Assembly: GCA_964036045.1 (NCBI GenBank)
Contig: OZ038385.1
Coordinates: 3,906,001 to 3,970,000 of the forward strand
DNA from: Eutreptiella sp. 'Long Island Sound 2002'
Taxonomy: Eukaryota > Euglenozoa > Euglenophyceae > Eutreptiales > Eutreptiaceae
Reading direction: 5' to 3'
Length of the DNA stretch: 64,000 nt
The notes beneath the pieces were generated by a model. The model was not told the DNA's origin. It saw only the letters and a program-made list of their open reading frames with translations, and did no database searches. Positions 39,265 through 51,128 of this stretch are shown piece by piece; the stretch's first letter is position 1; every line of letters starts with the position of its first letter. The translations under genes were made by a program, and so were the position numbers.

Positions 39265-42093
39265 ATGCTGCAAAAACAACACCGGCGGAGGATCTTCACG
39301 GTGATTGACCTGAAACACGGTTATCATCAGATGCCTCTCGCCGAGGAGTCCCGTGCCTGCACAGCCATGAGCACCCCACTTGGACCTCTCCAGTGGAAGG
39401 TGATGCCCATGGGCGTTACCAGCGGCAATGCGGCTTTTCAGCGGATGCTGGAGAACCTGCTTGAGCCGGTGCGTGACTGTGCGGACCCCTTTGTGGACGA
39501 CGTGATCATCGCGTCCGGGAACCCCAGTATGAGCTACGAGGAGCTCCTGGAGGCACACCAGAGGGACGTCACTCGAGTGCTGGACCTTCTGGTTCGGCAC
39601 AAACTCACGGGCAGCAGTGACAAGGCCACCATTGCGGTAAGCGAGGTGGTCTTCGCTGGCCACGTAGTCGGGAACGGGCAGCGAAAGCCCATACCTGGCA
39701 AGGTGGCTGCGATTGAGCACTGGGAAAAGCCCAAGACGGTCTCTGAGCTACGGGCGTATCTGGGGTTCTGCAACTACTACTCGGGGTATATCAAAATGTA
39801 TGCCGAGTATGCAGCCCCCATGACGACCATGCTCAAGGGCAACCGAGAGGAGACCAAGAAGGGGTCCAAGAAGGCTCTGGTCTGGGATGCTGAGTCCGAC
39901 CGTGCCTTTGAGGGGATGAAGCAGGCGCTGCTATCCGCAGTGGGCCTGCACCTCGTGGATCCCGACCGAGGGTTCGTCCTGCGCACCAACGCTTCCAACT
40001 ACGCCGTTGGCGCTGTCTTGGAGCAGGTGCTTGACGATGGGAGGCACGTGCCCGTCGCCTTCTGGAGCCGAGTCCTGGCGGAAGGCCAGAGACGGACGTG
40101 GACGCCCCGTGAAAAGGAGGCGTATGCCATCGTCATGGCTCTCAGGAAATGGGCTGGGTACATAGCCCTCCATCCCGTCACCGTCTGCACCGACCATCAG
40201 AGTCTGCAGTCGTGGCACAAGGAGCACGTGGACACCCCCTCAGGTCCCGCCTCCCAACGGGCAAGATGGCACGAGACCTTGGCCAAGTTCGACCTTACGG
40301 TTGTTTATATTCCTGGAAAGGACAACACCGTGGCGGACTGTCTCAGGAGGTGGGCCTATCCCGCCAGCAAGGGCATGACAGACGTGTCTGCCCATGGCGA
40401 TGAGGCTGAGACCGCTGAAGCCAAGAGGATCATTGAGATGGAGCGCCTGATGGAGGAGGAGGCCGTAAAATGCTTCGTCGTCATGGCTGCGGATGCCCCC
40501 CTCGCAACGAGGGTGAGCAGAGCGGTCAGAGTACTCGCCCCTGAGGGAGCTGAGTCCGACAAGCACCTCTTCCCGGAGTCTTGCCTCCAGGACGACTGGA
40601 CCGACGATTACGCCAAGTCTGAGGCCTTTGCGGCCGAGTATAGGGCTGTGACCGACCCTGAAAACGGGCAGAAGTGGCCAAAGGGGCTGACTGAGGAAGA
40701 TGGCAAGCTCTACCGGAATGGTAAGCTGCTAGTACCGGAGTCCCGAGTGCTTGAGCTATGTGAAGCTTGGCACCACCACATGCTGCACCCAGGGGTCAAG
40801 AAGCAAGCCCTTGACATGCAGCGCCGGTTCGAGGTCGACCATATCGTTCTCTACACCGCCATCAAGAAGGTCAGGAAGGGTTGCTCGGTCTGCCAGGCCT
40901 GCAATCCCCATAACCGGAACGTCAAGGGGGAAGCCCAATGGACCCCGGTTCCTGACCAGCCCATGGAGAGCGTGGCCATGGACGTCTTCTCCATGCCCGA
41001 AGTGCACATTGGCAAGGAGACCTTTGACTGTGTGGTTCTCTGCGTGGATCGCCACAGTGGCTACGTAGTAGCCGTTTCGGCACGCAAAAAGGGGTTGCTT
41101 GCCAAGGAAGTGGCAGTCATGATGATTCGTCATTGGCTGACCGTCTTTGACATCCCCCGCACCATTTGCAGTGACCGAGGGCCCCAGTTTACTGGTGGCT
41201 GGTTCAGGGCTATGTGTTCCCTCATGGGAATACGTCACGCCAAGAGCGTCGCCTATCTCAGCCGGTCTAACGGCCGTGCTGAAGTGGCTGGACGGCAGCT
41301 GTTTGAGAAGCTGCGCAAGATCCACATCACCAATCCACGGCGGAACTGGTTTGAGGAGATGTGGCCTGCTCTGAAGGCCCATCATGACACCCCCACGCCG
41401 GGCGGTTTGTCCCCTCACCAGATTCTGTTCGGCAGGGACCCCCTTGGTCGGGGACTTCCCTTGTCTGGTGATGGCATGGCTATGGACGCCAAGGAATTCT
41501 TCGCGCGGCAAGAGGCAACGGCGCGTGACATCCGCCAGCAGCTCGAGAAGGAGCATGCTGAGCATCAGAAGTCCGCCCCGAGCTCAACAGCGCAGAAGTT
41601 CAGGGTGGGAGACCCGGTGTGGGTGATCAGACCCCGCCCTATGGGCACCCACCGCACCAAGACCTGGTTCACACCCGGAGAGGTGGTCCGCAGGATTGGT
41701 GAGGACACCTACCGCATCAAGGTTGGTCACGGACAGTTCCGGGAGCGCCACGAGAGTCAACTCCGTGTGCGGGAACCCGACCTCCGTGGCCAGCATGTGT
41801 CCCTGAGCTACGCCGCACATGAGGCCGATTCGGACGACGACTATGCTGAGCAGGACGACTATACAGTCGAGAAGATCCTTGCTCAGCGTCCGAACGCCTC
41901 GGCACCCGGACGCCTGGAGTTCAAGGTTCGTTGGCGAGGCTATGGGCCGTCCCACGACACCTGGGAACCCGTCTCCTCGTTCGTGCCGCGGGTTAATACT
42001 CCATTCATGGAGTACATCCGCAAGCACAAGACCAAGATCCATGTCTCGGACTTGGCAGCACTCACCCGGGCGATTGCAGCCAGGGGTGCCTGA
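39265..42093 (+). CDS. pol: Ty3-B pol part 2: RT, RNase H, integrase, chromodomain
   Basis: 942 open codons. RT palm: FTVIDLKHGYHQ at 11, KVMPMGVTSGNAAF at 45, catalytic FVDD at 76-79. RNase H: LRTNASNYAVGA, where the first catalytic Asp (usually TDAS) is N242; E284 (REKEAYA) and D310 (CTDHQS) are kept. Integrase: zinc site H504/H508 with C540 and C543, and core D573, D637, E673 (D-x35-E). Then GDPVWVIRPR and a chromodomain at about 865-922 (VEKILAQR, FKVRWRGYGPSHDTWEP), which in chromoviruses steers integration to marked chromatin. The start given is only where the frame opens. Confidence 0.9.
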   Translation: MLQKQHRRRIFTVIDLKHGYHQMPLAEESRACTAMSTPLGPLQWKVMPMGVTSGNAAFQRMLENLLEPVRDCADPFVDDVIIASGNPSMSYEELLEAHQRDVTRVLDLLVRHKLTGSSDKATIAVSEVVFAGHVVGNGQRKPIPGKVAAIEHWEKPKTVSELRAYLGFCNYYSGYIKMYAEYAAPMTTMLKGNREETKKGSKKALVWDAESDRAFEGMKQALLSAVGLHLVDPDRGFVLRTNASNYAVGAVLEQVLDDGRHVPVAFWSRVLAEGQRRTWTPREKEAYAIVMALRKWAGYIALHPVTVCTDHQSLQSWHKEHVDTPSGPASQRARWHETLAKFDLTVVYIPGKDNTVADCLRRWAYPASKGMTDVSAHGDEAETAEAKRIIEMERLMEEEAVKCFVVMAADAPLATRVSRAVRVLAPEGAESDKHLFPESCLQDDWTDDYAKSEAFAAEYRAVTDPENGQKWPKGLTEEDGKLYRNGKLLVPESRVLELCEAWHHHMLHPGVKKQALDMQRRFEVDHIVLYTAIKKVRKGCSVCQACNPHNRNVKGEAQWTPVPDQPMESVAMDVFSMPEVHIGKETFDCVVLCVDRHSGYVVAVSARKKGLLAKEVAVMMIRHWLTVFDIPRTICSDRGPQFTGGWFRAMCSLMGIRHAKSVAYLSRSNGRAEVAGRQLFEKLRKIHITNPRRNWFEEMWPALKAHHDTPTPGGLSPHQILFGRDPLGRGLPLSGDGMAMDAKEFFARQEATARDIRQQLEKEHAEHQKSAPSSTAQKFRVGDPVWVIRPRPMGTHRTKTWFTPGEVVRRIGEDTYRIKVGHGQFRERHESQLRVREPDLRGQHVSLSYAAHEADSDDDYAEQDDYTVEKILAQRPNASAPGRLEFKVRWRGYGPSHDTWEPVSSFVPRVNTPFMEYIRKHKTKIHVSDLAALTRAIAARGA

Positions 42094-43553
42094 TCAGCGC
42101 TCTGAGCTCTCCCCTGATGCATTTTGGGCGCTTGCGAGGCCGACGGATCGTCCCTTACTTGTTTGCTTGTTTACATCTTCCGGTGACCTGCCATCAGAGT
42201 GGCCATATACCCCCCCCTGCTGAATCCAGAGGAGGATGGCCCCTCTTTTTCACTTCTATTAGTCACTCCCCCCCTGCTGAATCCTTGGGAAACCAGGTGC
42301 GGCGACTGACCTTCATATTTCTGAGCTCTTGGGGCCTTGAAGCCCATACGACGTTGCGCAACGGATGCCGCTGTCATCGGCATTGCGATTTTTTGGTGTG
42401 TGGTCTGGTTCCATGGCACTTGCGGAATCCAGACCAGTCGACGTGTGTCAGCTGACTATATATGGCCTGAACTGAGGCGTTTTCCTGTCCACCCTCCTGC
42501 ATATGCCTTATCGTGGGCGTGGTTTGGCGCTCTGTCCAGAGTGTGTTTACACGCCTCCTTACCCCGCTTGTTTTGCTTTTCCGCCCCTCCAGGATATGTG
42601 CATCTGTATGTCAGCCCATCACTGAAGTGTGGACTGTTTTTCCCCCCGATGGGATGCGAATCGACTACGAAGGCGCCCTGAGTCGCCGTTTACATGTTCT
42701 TACATAGGGTCCAGCTTGGACCAGTACCTAATTACAGATTCTTCTGTTTGAGTGCCCGTGTTACTGTGTGCCCTATTCGCTGTGATGTGTGGAGATCCTG
42801 ATGGCGCCAGGCGGGAAGCCCAGTTGCCTGACTACACTCCCAGCGGTCCGCCACTGTCAGTCCCAGTGTGAGCCTACCGACTCGCAGACGCACTTGCAGT
42901 AGGATGGCGGCCTCCGCCGCTCCTGACCTCGGTCAGTCTGCCTGGGAAACTGGTGGTTTCAGGAGTCGACGCCTCCGCCCACACTGCATGAGGAATCCCT
43001 CATGTATGGCCTTCGTGGTAATAGGCCGAGGGAAAAGACGGCGTTGATGCCCGATCCCTTAAGGAGGAGCTCGTTCGGCTGTACCACTCTGGACTCGCGT
43101 CGTATGGATATGGACATGGTGCGCCCGAGGAAGGACCCGTGGCGACTCTCCCCCAGCCGGCGAGCCTTGGGAAGCTTCGGGTAGCCTGATGGATCTTTTT
43201 GGTCGCTCTCGACCTGTGGGACCACCTCGGTCGTCGTGTGACGCCTATGTTGGCCGTGTATGCCACTGCCACTGTGGTGGTGACCGTCGCAGCCGGCACC
43301 CGGTGCGCCTGGTATGGGTTAACGGGTCCTTTGGATGCTGAACAATCGCCGCCAGGACCCGGGACTTGATACTTGATACTATACTTGCAGTTACTAATGT
43401 CTACAGCGCCGTACCTGTCTTACTGTGAGATTTGGGCAGCCTAACCTGCAAATCAGCCTGAAGGAGGATGTGACACCCCCCCCCTTCAGGGGATGGTCCT
43501 GGGTACCCGCTGCCATGCATGGGTGTTATCGAGCCCCCCCCAGGGTTTGCTCT
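42094..43553 (+). other. Ty3-B 3' non-coding region
   Basis: 1.46 kb between pol and the purine tract. No plausible protein. Contains CCCCCCTGCTGAATCC-type phrases twice (about 42208 and 42268) and C runs near 43470-43550. Nothing else recognised. Confidence 0.5.
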
Positions 43554-43565
43554 AAGGAGGGAGGT
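43554..43565 (+). other. Polypurine tract of Ty3-B
   Basis: AAGGAGGGAGGT immediately before TGAAGCGG of the 3' LTR, as expected for the plus-strand primer. Confidence 0.8.
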
Positions 43566-46411
43566 TGAAGCGGTACCCAGAACCTATGGCCCATGGCCCG
43601 GAGGCCTGTGAGCCGTCACACCCGTTATGGCCCATGGCCAGGAGGCCTGCGAGCCGTCAAACCCGTGCGGAAGCCGTTGACACCGGCTATCCCTGTTCTC
43701 TAACCCGCGAAATCTGGAATCCGATTTCTAACCAAAAAATCGATGTAGAATTACCGTGATTTTATTGTCTTAGGCAATTTTCGGTCGGAAATCGGTGAAA
43801 TAGCCGATTTCTACCGCAATTTCCAATTGTCGTGAAATCGCCGCCTGATGTCGCCTGTTCGCGCGCCTTCGTCGCTTCTCCGTGGCGAGTTTTGTAATTG
43901 ACTTTTCTCGAGTACCTGTGAGGTTCTAAGAGAACTTAAGGGCTGAATCTAGAGGGTATTTAATGTACTTTCATCTGGTGTGTTCACCAGAATTTTTCGC
44001 CGTTGCGTTTTCGAGAAAATCAGCGCGCAAGGCTTTCCGTCGATCGTGCGAACTCATGCTTCTCAAGGACCATGAAGTCGGACGGAACCCTACATCTCCC
44101 CCCTATGTCTTTCATCCATGCCCCTTTCACGCGGGCATATCACTTTGTATAGGGAAGCGGGCAATGGCGGTGTTTTAGGCAGCCTATGGGTCTCGCAAAC
44201 CCAAGTCGTTTGCGTGCGCAAACGCTAACTTTGTGGCCTTGTGAGCATGAACGTTAATGACCGAACACAATGCTCACAAGACCAAAAGCCCGAGGCCATT
44301 TTCGTTTTTCGAGCCAACTGAACGATGGCTCCACGCAATTCAAGGCGTACCAAAACTCCATTTTCAAAAGAGGGCAAATTTTGGTCGAAAATTAGGCCAA
44401 AATGGCCAAACTCCCGAGGCTCGTACTCGAAGCCAATGGGGAGTTGAGCCTCGAACCAAGGCAATATGTAAAGTAGAGACCACGAAGAACATCGTGGATG
44501 GCTTGGTTGTTTTTTACAACCTTGTCTTCTATTTTATATAACTTCGCCTTGTGAGCACGCGTGCCACATTGCCTCTTTGCACACGCGCTCATATGCAAGC
44601 ACTAATGACACGAGTGGGCGGAGACAATCTAACCATAGTGTGCATATTTGAAAGCACCTACTATGGGCCTACTCCAAAAGTGTTTACTCATATTTTTGCT
44701 CCTCAAGGTCCCAAAGATATGTTCATGCCAATATCGCCGATATATGCACTTTTTCCCATAAATAGTGTGCTTCAAGGATTGAGGTGTTAAAAATGCTTTC
44801 ATTATGCTTTGAATCTCAACCCTTGTTGCAAAAGGGAAGCAAAGCTTCGGTTTGCATCCATGCAAAAGCCCGAGGCTCCCTTCTTTCGTGATACGGAGAT
44901 ACGATATTTGGAGGGACCACTTTTGGGTGAATTTTGGCCGTTTTGCCCAAAATGGCCACAAACTCCTTCTCCCCCTGATTTCACCCCCGAGGTTGCGTGC
45001 GCCACTTGACCAAGGGTAAGGGCAATTCGGAGAGGGCACATAAACCCGCATCGAATGGGGTGTTTCCCCATGTGGCCTCTCCTCTCGATGGGAGAGTTGT
45101 GAGTCACCCAATTTGGGGTATGTTGCCATTCTGCCCCATTTGTGTGTCATTTTCCCCCCAAGGGGGAAAATAGCTAGAGGCGACCATGAGGGATGGCAAG
45201 TGGCATATATCGGGTCCTAAGTCCCATGTGTCTATAGCATTCTTGGTTGAAAGGATCCACGCCGTGGCCATGGAGATATGGAATCATGAGTGCGGGCCAT
45301 TTGGGCCAAATTTCGCTGTTTTTGCCATTGTGTGCCATATTGGAATTACCATATCTCCATGGGGCACGGGATCTAGCCAGGAAAAAAGGGCGATTATTGT
45401 AGCATATGACCAAGGGCTGAACGCCACTGAGTTTCGTATTTGCTCCTCTGGCTCATCCGGAGTTATTCAACTTTTGGTGCGATCCAGGATCCCCCCCTTT
45501 GCACCGCATGTTGCTTTCTGCCCCGTCCGTGTGGTCATCCCCTCGGTGAACAGTAAGCAGCCAGCGTGACAGCAAGCGATAACCCAGGGCATGGGACCAA
45601 AGGGGATATCAAGGATTGTGAATCAAGGGTTGGCGCGTCAATATCGCCAAGCTTTCCTACCCTGGACGGTCGCGCGAGACGGCCGATTTTGCCATTTTGG
45701 CAATCATGACCCCACTTGACGAACCCATGGTGCCCTGATGCCGGGACCTCAGAGGGAACCAGGTTGGGTGAGGGCTCCAGGGAGTTAGTACTCGAAGGGC
45801 ATAAGGTCAGTTACCTCGTCCCTACCTCTGGCGGGTCCGGACGAGGGGTCAAGTTTGGAGATTTTGGAGCTAATATCAGTTTGGGCTGAAACAGCCCATT
45901 TTCAGCTACCAACTCCTAAGAGATAATGGCGGAGCCATATCTCTGGCTCAGAGAGGAGTTGGAACCTGCCGTTAAGGGAGCATGGGGAACCACTGTCGGT
46001 TGACCTTGGAGCCCCTTGGTTCCCAGGGACTCGCCTGTGGCTGGGCGAGACACCCCCCCTATTGGCAGGGTTTCAGGGTCCGGACTGAGCAGGGCATGGG
46101 TTGTGTTTGAGCCCCCGCCCCCAACAGCCACTGAGAGGGTCGGACCTGGGATTGGGATATGAGTTGGGACTGAGTGTCTATTGTCCTGTGATGCTCTTAC
46201 CCCAGTCCAGTCTTAACCCCATGTGTACATATCCTGATGTGTTGCTGTACATACTTTCGTTCCCTTGTTGCAGAGTGGCAAGGATCCTGAAACGCTTTGT
46301 CACATGACACGAGCGTAATTGATGCCCCTGTGAGCGCAGTGCTTTGCCTGCCTGCTTGCTTGTGCGTGTCACCGCAGCGTCCCGTGGCCGGCCCCCCACG
46401 GGAACGCGTCA
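43566..46411 (+). repeat. 3' LTR of Ty3-B (2846 bp)
   Basis: Same length as 29539-32384 with scattered differences. Ends GCGTCA before CCAT. Confidence 0.92.
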
Positions 46412-46415
46412 CCAT
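46412..46415. repeat. Target site duplication of Ty3-B, right (CCAT)
   Basis: Pairs with 29535-29538. Confidence 0.8.
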
Positions 46416-48394
46416 TACCCCCACCAAGCCGGCACCCATCCATCCAGCATCGACACGTGCTACGGGGACCCAACCACGGTGCGCGTCCACGAAGCAGCCT
46501 ACGGGGACCTCCCGCCCACAGGCATGGGCCACCGACCCTCTACATCGACCTGATCATCCCCAACCTACCCTCATCGGCGGCCACCCTACCAGACGACACC
46601 CTCCCACCCACACTGCAGTTCCCAGCCGAGGACGACCACGGCGCCTGGCACAGGTATAACAGGGCCCTACACGCCATCCTCCGCCGCCCGGATGCGCCGA
46701 CACTCACCACCGTCATGTGCCGGGCGGCACAAGCATGCGGCATGGAGCGTGACACCAGCCACGCGGGAGCACCACCGGACCTCACCCTCGAACAACTCGT
46801 CCATGACATCTGGACCACGAAAGAGGAACTCGCCACCCTGCTACGCCCCAGCACACCGGAGGCACGAGACCGAGACGCCCACCTCCGAGCACTCCTCACC
46901 ACCCGCCGCCACCAACTCGAGGAATGGCACGCCCACCGCATAGCGGCCGCAGCCCAGGAACACGAAAGATACGGCACAAACGACACGCCGTACAAGTCCC
47001 TGCGGTACGTCAGCCGCATCCTGGAGGACACGGGGCGCCATACCATCCACGAGGTGCGCACCCCCGAGGGGGGCCTCACCAATGACCCCGACGCCTTCCT
47101 CCAGGCAGTCGTGGACAGCTTCAAGGCACAACACGGGGACGCCCTCCCCGAGCTCGACCCCGACACCAGAAACACCATCCGCGAGCATGTGCCCAGGGTC
47201 TTCAACCGGGAACAGCGGCGCGCCATCGAACACGACCCCTTCAGCATCTCAGAACTACAACGCACCCTGGACCGCCTGAAGAAGGGGGTCATGCCCGGCG
47301 TCGACGGTTTACCGGCCGAAGCGTACCAACGCCTCACCCTGCCCGTCAAACGCCGCCTGGCAGCCCGCCTGTGGAACATCGTCACGGGCGCCACGCCCAT
47401 CCCCCCTGAGTGGGCCAACCTAGTCCACCCCCTCTACAAGAAGGGGGACTGGGCGCAGCCGGGGAACTGGCGGCCCATAGTCTGCGCCACCACCGAGGCC
47501 AAGCTGGTGTGGACGCTCATCCTAGGCCGCATCGCGCCGGCGGTCTTCGCCCACGTGCCCGCCAGCATGTGGGGAGCCATGGCCGGCGGGTCCCCCCACG
47601 AGGCCATCTTCCTCCAGGACACCGCACTGGACATGAACCCATACCAGATGATTATCGCCTCCTTCGATGTCCAAGGCGCGTTCCCCCACGCCCCACACCG
47701 GCTCCTCACAGAGGTATGGGATGCCATGGGCCTCCCATTCCTATCCTTCATGATCGGGTACATCCACACCCGACTCTACGCCGTCATCACAGCCGCAGGC
47801 CTCACCCCCTGGACCGGCACGGACAGCGGGGTCCCCGAGGGAGGCGCCGAAGGCCCCATTCTCTACCTCCTTGTCACCCTACCACTGGCATTCGAGCTAG
47901 CACGGGTATACCCGGGGTACGCCCCATACCCGCTACGGTCCCCCCTCATCAACTTCGCAGATGACAACCTCCTAACTACGGCCACCTGCCACCGCGACCC
48001 TGAGAACGCAGGGCTACCAACGACCACCGAGCAAGCGTCCGCCATTCTCCAACTCACCACAACCTACCTGGACGCCCACCAGCTCCTAGTGCACCCCCGC
48101 AAATCGGTCGGGCTGGCCGACGCCAGGACCCCCACTCCCCACATCCGGAAAGGCGAACCCCTACACCTGGAAGACACCACAGTCCACCTGGGAGTCACAC
48201 AGGCCACGCGGCACCACCACATCACACTCCCAAGCAAGCTGGAAGAGCGCCTCGCCCTGCTACCCCAAATTGCCAGGGGGGACCTCCTGTCTACGCAGGG
48301 CCTGGCGTACTTCATGGAAGCGGTGCTCAATGCGGCCATCAGGTACCAAGCCCTGCACCTCCCGCGCCCCCAAGACGCCCTACGCCATCCTTGA
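46416..48394 (+). CDS. LINE endonuclease C-terminus and reverse transcriptase
   Basis: The endonuclease ends with SSIDTCYGDPTT (S-x-I-D motif), then one shift near 46535 enters the frame of 46457-48394. RT: GVMPGVDGLPAEAYQ and WRPIVCATTEAK fingers, motif A SFDVQGAFPHAPH (Asp at 47665-47667), motif B SGVPEGGAEGPILY, motif C INFADDNLLT (FADD at 47954-47965). Copies element RNA at the nicked target. Ends at TGA 48392-48394, after which the same frame continues, so this stop is likely a mutation. Confidence 0.88.
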
Positions 48395-50704
48395 CAGCAA
48401 GTGACGAAGGCATGGGCGCAACACGGAGGCTGGCCCACGTCTTTCCCCAAGGAGGCCATGATGGCCCACTGGCGCTACTACGGAGACAATACAGGCGCCC
48501 TGGTCGACATGGCCTATGCCAAACACGCAGCGCACCTCCTACACAGGGTGACACACAACCACCAACCCGAAGTTCGCGAGGCGGCAGCCATACGCATAAA
48601 AGAAGCGCAAATGGCCCGCAACACCTGCCCCCGGTGGATACTGGCGCAACACGGCGTCTCCACCTCCGTGGGCACTGGCATCTGGGCCCAGCTACAAATC
48701 CTCCTACCGCACCACACGCACGCCATTCTGACAAACCACCACTGCGATCAACAGGGGCCACTCGTGGCCACGCACACCGACATCCACCGACACCCGGCAG
48801 GCGAGGTGGACACCCTGCGCCCCTTGGGGGCCACCATCACCATAGTGTATATCACCCCAACACAGATGAGGATCATGGCCCAGTGCGACGCCCACCATGC
48901 CCCGTTCCTTTCCGACCCACAATGGCCAGCACGCCAAGTCTTCCAAGCGTACCTCCGCGCATGTGCTACGAAGGCAGGGCGCGACATGCCGGGGCCCAAG
49001 GACATCGACACGGCATACAAAGCCTTCCAGCGCCAGCACCCCCGGCCCCGCCCGAGCGAGCACGAGACCCCGAACGACGGCGGCACGACGCAGGAGGAGC
49101 CCACCCCGTCAGCCGAAGGCTGGACACCACCCAGCATCCTGCTACTAGCACCAAACGGCCACAAACATGCTACCCGCACTGTCCAGCGACACCATGCCCC
49201 CTGGTCCATTCCCAAACACAATGCACCGGAGACCGATGTACCACCAGTGAGACACAGTGACCAGGGCATACAACGCACGTGCTGGCACTGCGGCCCGGCA
49301 GCTCTCGACACTCCGTGGCCCCTGCTACACCTCATCTCCACCCACTACCACAACCCCACCGCCGCCGCCACTGCCGACCAGCAGGCATGGCTTTCACCCT
49401 GGTTCCACACGGTACCCCCAGACCACCCGGCGCACGTAGCCTGGACCCGAACACCCACGGCGACATGGACGTTCACCAACGAGCAGGCAGACCCGGACAG
49501 CGTAGCCATAGAGTACGACCGCTGCGACCCACACCGCGCAGGACCTCAGGAGACACCCATGCGCCCCCTACAGCACAAATGCCCCACCCTCCGCGGCGAC
49601 AAAGACGACAAGGAGCGGCGACAGACCATCACGTGCCAGAAGTTCCACCCCAATATGGGATACCTCTTCCACCCGATGTACGCGTATATCACCCAGGGGC
49701 GCCCAGGCAGGGGCCTCCTCCACCTCACCCCGAGAGCCCAGGCCATCATCACCCAGGGGATAGGCGTCTATGCAGCGCCGCTACTGCAACCCACGCAAAT
49801 CACTGCCAGAACCGCCCAAGGGAACCCCATCTACGTCTATCACCCCACAGCAATTGCCCGCCTACCCATACCCAGCAACACCGACAGCGTCTACTTCACT
49901 GACGCATCCGGCACCCAGCAACGCACCCCCACGGTCGGTTGTGCCTCCGTGCCCATCACCCGGCATGCGGACGGCCTCCACGTGGAACACCACACCGGGG
50001 CCACCATCTTTCGGGCATCCTCCCACGGCAAACTGCGCACCCTGGCAGACACCGTCACCGCCACACCGCCACGCACAACGATCCGGCCCCGCAACATCTG
50101 GGTAGTCGTGGACGCCACGGTGGACATCCACCTCACCAGGCGCCTTGCGGACCTGCCCCTCCACATGGCACTCGAGTCCGGCCCCACCACACAAGCGTTG
50201 GGACTATGGATGGCCTTCAGGGGCATGCAGCCCCAGGACGCCCTACACATCGTCAAACAGGAGTCACACCGCTACGCATACGGCAATGGACGCGCAGACA
50301 CGCAGGCCAAACACCAGAACACCAGCCACACCCCAGGGCTCGAACACGTGCGACTGGACACCCCACACCACAGCCACCTGCAGCACCTGCCCCCGATACG
50401 CCCAGCCACACAGCCCCCTCAATGGATACCCGAGGACACACCGTACACAGATCAAAACAAGCAGTACCACTACCCCACACCCATCCAGCAACTGGCCACC
50501 ACACTGGGCCGACCAGCGAACACCGAACTCCTCCGACGCCTCGAAGACTCCGTCCACACCCCCCTCTACTACTCCGCCCTGCGCCCGGATAGCCTCCCAG
50601 CACACCTACAAAAACCCCGACTCCAACTCGCCCTCGAACAGCTTCCCCTCCTCACCCGATACCACCGATGGTATGCGCGCCACTCGATCCACGTCCCCGC
50701 ATAA
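48395..50704 (+). CDS. LINE linker, zinc motif and RNase H
   Basis: Same frame as RT after the TGA. A long linker contains CWHCGPAALDTPWPLLHLISTHYH-type Cys/His residues at about 49280-49350 (CxxC and two His, a possible zinc finger). RNase H follows: SVYFTDASGTQQ (Asp at 49901-49903), WVVVDATVDI, and KQESHRYAYGNGRADTQAKH with the C-terminal His and Asp. The Glu of the second motif is not clear. RNase H in LINEs is known in the I, R1-like and several algal clades. Ends at TAA 50702-50704. Confidence 0.75.
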   Translation, partial: QQVTKAWAQHGGWPTSFPKEAMMAHWRYYGDNTGALVDMAYAKHAAHLLHRVTHNHQPEVREAAAIRIKEAQMARNTCPRWILAQHGVSTSVGTGIWAQLQILLPHHTHAILTNHHCDQQGPLVATHTDIHRHPAGEVDTLRPLGATITIVYITPTQMRIMAQCDAHHAPFLSDPQWPARQVFQAYLRACATKAGRDMPGPKDIDTAYKAFQRQHPRPRPSEHETPNDGGTTQEEPTPSAEGWTPPSILLLAPNGHKHATRTVQRHHAPWSIPKHNAPETDVPPVRHSDQGIQRTCWHCGPAALDTPWPLLHLISTHYHNPTAAATADQQAWLSPWFHTVPPDHPAHVAWTRTPTATWTFTNEQADPDSVAIEYDRCDPHRAGPQETPMRPLQHKCPTLRGDKDDKERRQTITCQKFHPNMGYLFHPMYAYITQGRPGRGLLHLTPRAQAIITQGIGVYAAPLLQPTQITARTAQGNPIYVYHPTAIARLPIPSNTDSVYFTDASGTQQRTPTVGCASVPITRHADGLHVEHHTGATIFRASSHGKLRTLADTVTATPPRTTIRPRNIWVVVDATVDIHLTRRLADLPLHMALESGPTTQALGLWMAFRGMQPQDALHIVKQESHRYAYGNGRADTQAKHQNTSHTPGLEHVRLDTPHHSHLQHLPPIRPATQPPQWIPEDTPYTDQNKQYHYPTPIQQLATTLGRPANTELLRRLEDSVHTPLYYSALRPDSLPAHLQKPRLQLALEQLPLLTRYHRWYARHSIHVPA

Positions 50705-51115
50705 TACACCAAATGCATCTGTGGCCACGCAGAAGAAGAAACCTGCGACCACTTCAAGGTGTGCCCCCTGTACAGAGGACTGGACACCCTCACAGACTGG
50801 AACCAAACCCACACCATCGCACAGCACGCCGGATGGCTGACGCAGTCCCCGGCGACCCAGCAACTCACCGGCGTCCTCAAGCAGACGGAGGTACTCGAGG
50901 CGGTCCGCAGAGGACTCGTCCCCACTGCCGTCTACACCTTGCTACGCACCCCCGCGGAGGACCCCCAGGCCACGGCGGCGATCATGCAACGGACGGCCGT
51001 TGCCAAGACAGCGGAGCAGCTCACATACCGCACCCACAAATACCTGCAGCATGCAGCAACCCTGCTTCAAACAGACCAAGCCCACCTCCTCCAACTCCTG
51101 TTCTACCAACCATGA
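50705..51115 (+). CDS. LINE C-terminal Cys/His finger
   Basis: Same frame again after TAA: CICGHAEEETCDHFKVCP, the Cys/His motif that follows RT or RNase H in many LINEs, then a helical tail ending LLQLLFYQP at TGA 51113-51115. Probably the true end of the RT polyprotein. Confidence 0.75.
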   Translation, partial: YTKCICGHAEEETCDHFKVCPLYRGLDTLTDWNQTHTIAQHAGWLTQSPATQQLTGVLKQTEVLEAVRRGLVPTAVYTLLRTPAEDPQATAAIMQRTAVAKTAEQLTYRTHKYLQHAATLLQTDQAHLLQLLFYQP

Positions 51116-51128
51116 GAACCTACCCCGT

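Larger units (their letters stand above)
29539..46411 (+). mobile_element. Ty3-B, 16.9-kb chromodomain LTR retrotransposon
   Basis: 16,873 bp inside the LINE endonuclease. Two LTRs of exactly 2846 bp, a coiled-coil and collagen-like gag, protease, degenerate Dam-like region, RT, RNase H, integrase and chromodomain, then a 1.5-kb 3' region and a purine tract. Gag and pol are in one frame across a TAG. Pol has four further in-frame stops and one frameshift before RT, so this copy cannot make an intact polyprotein as read. Confidence 0.92.
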
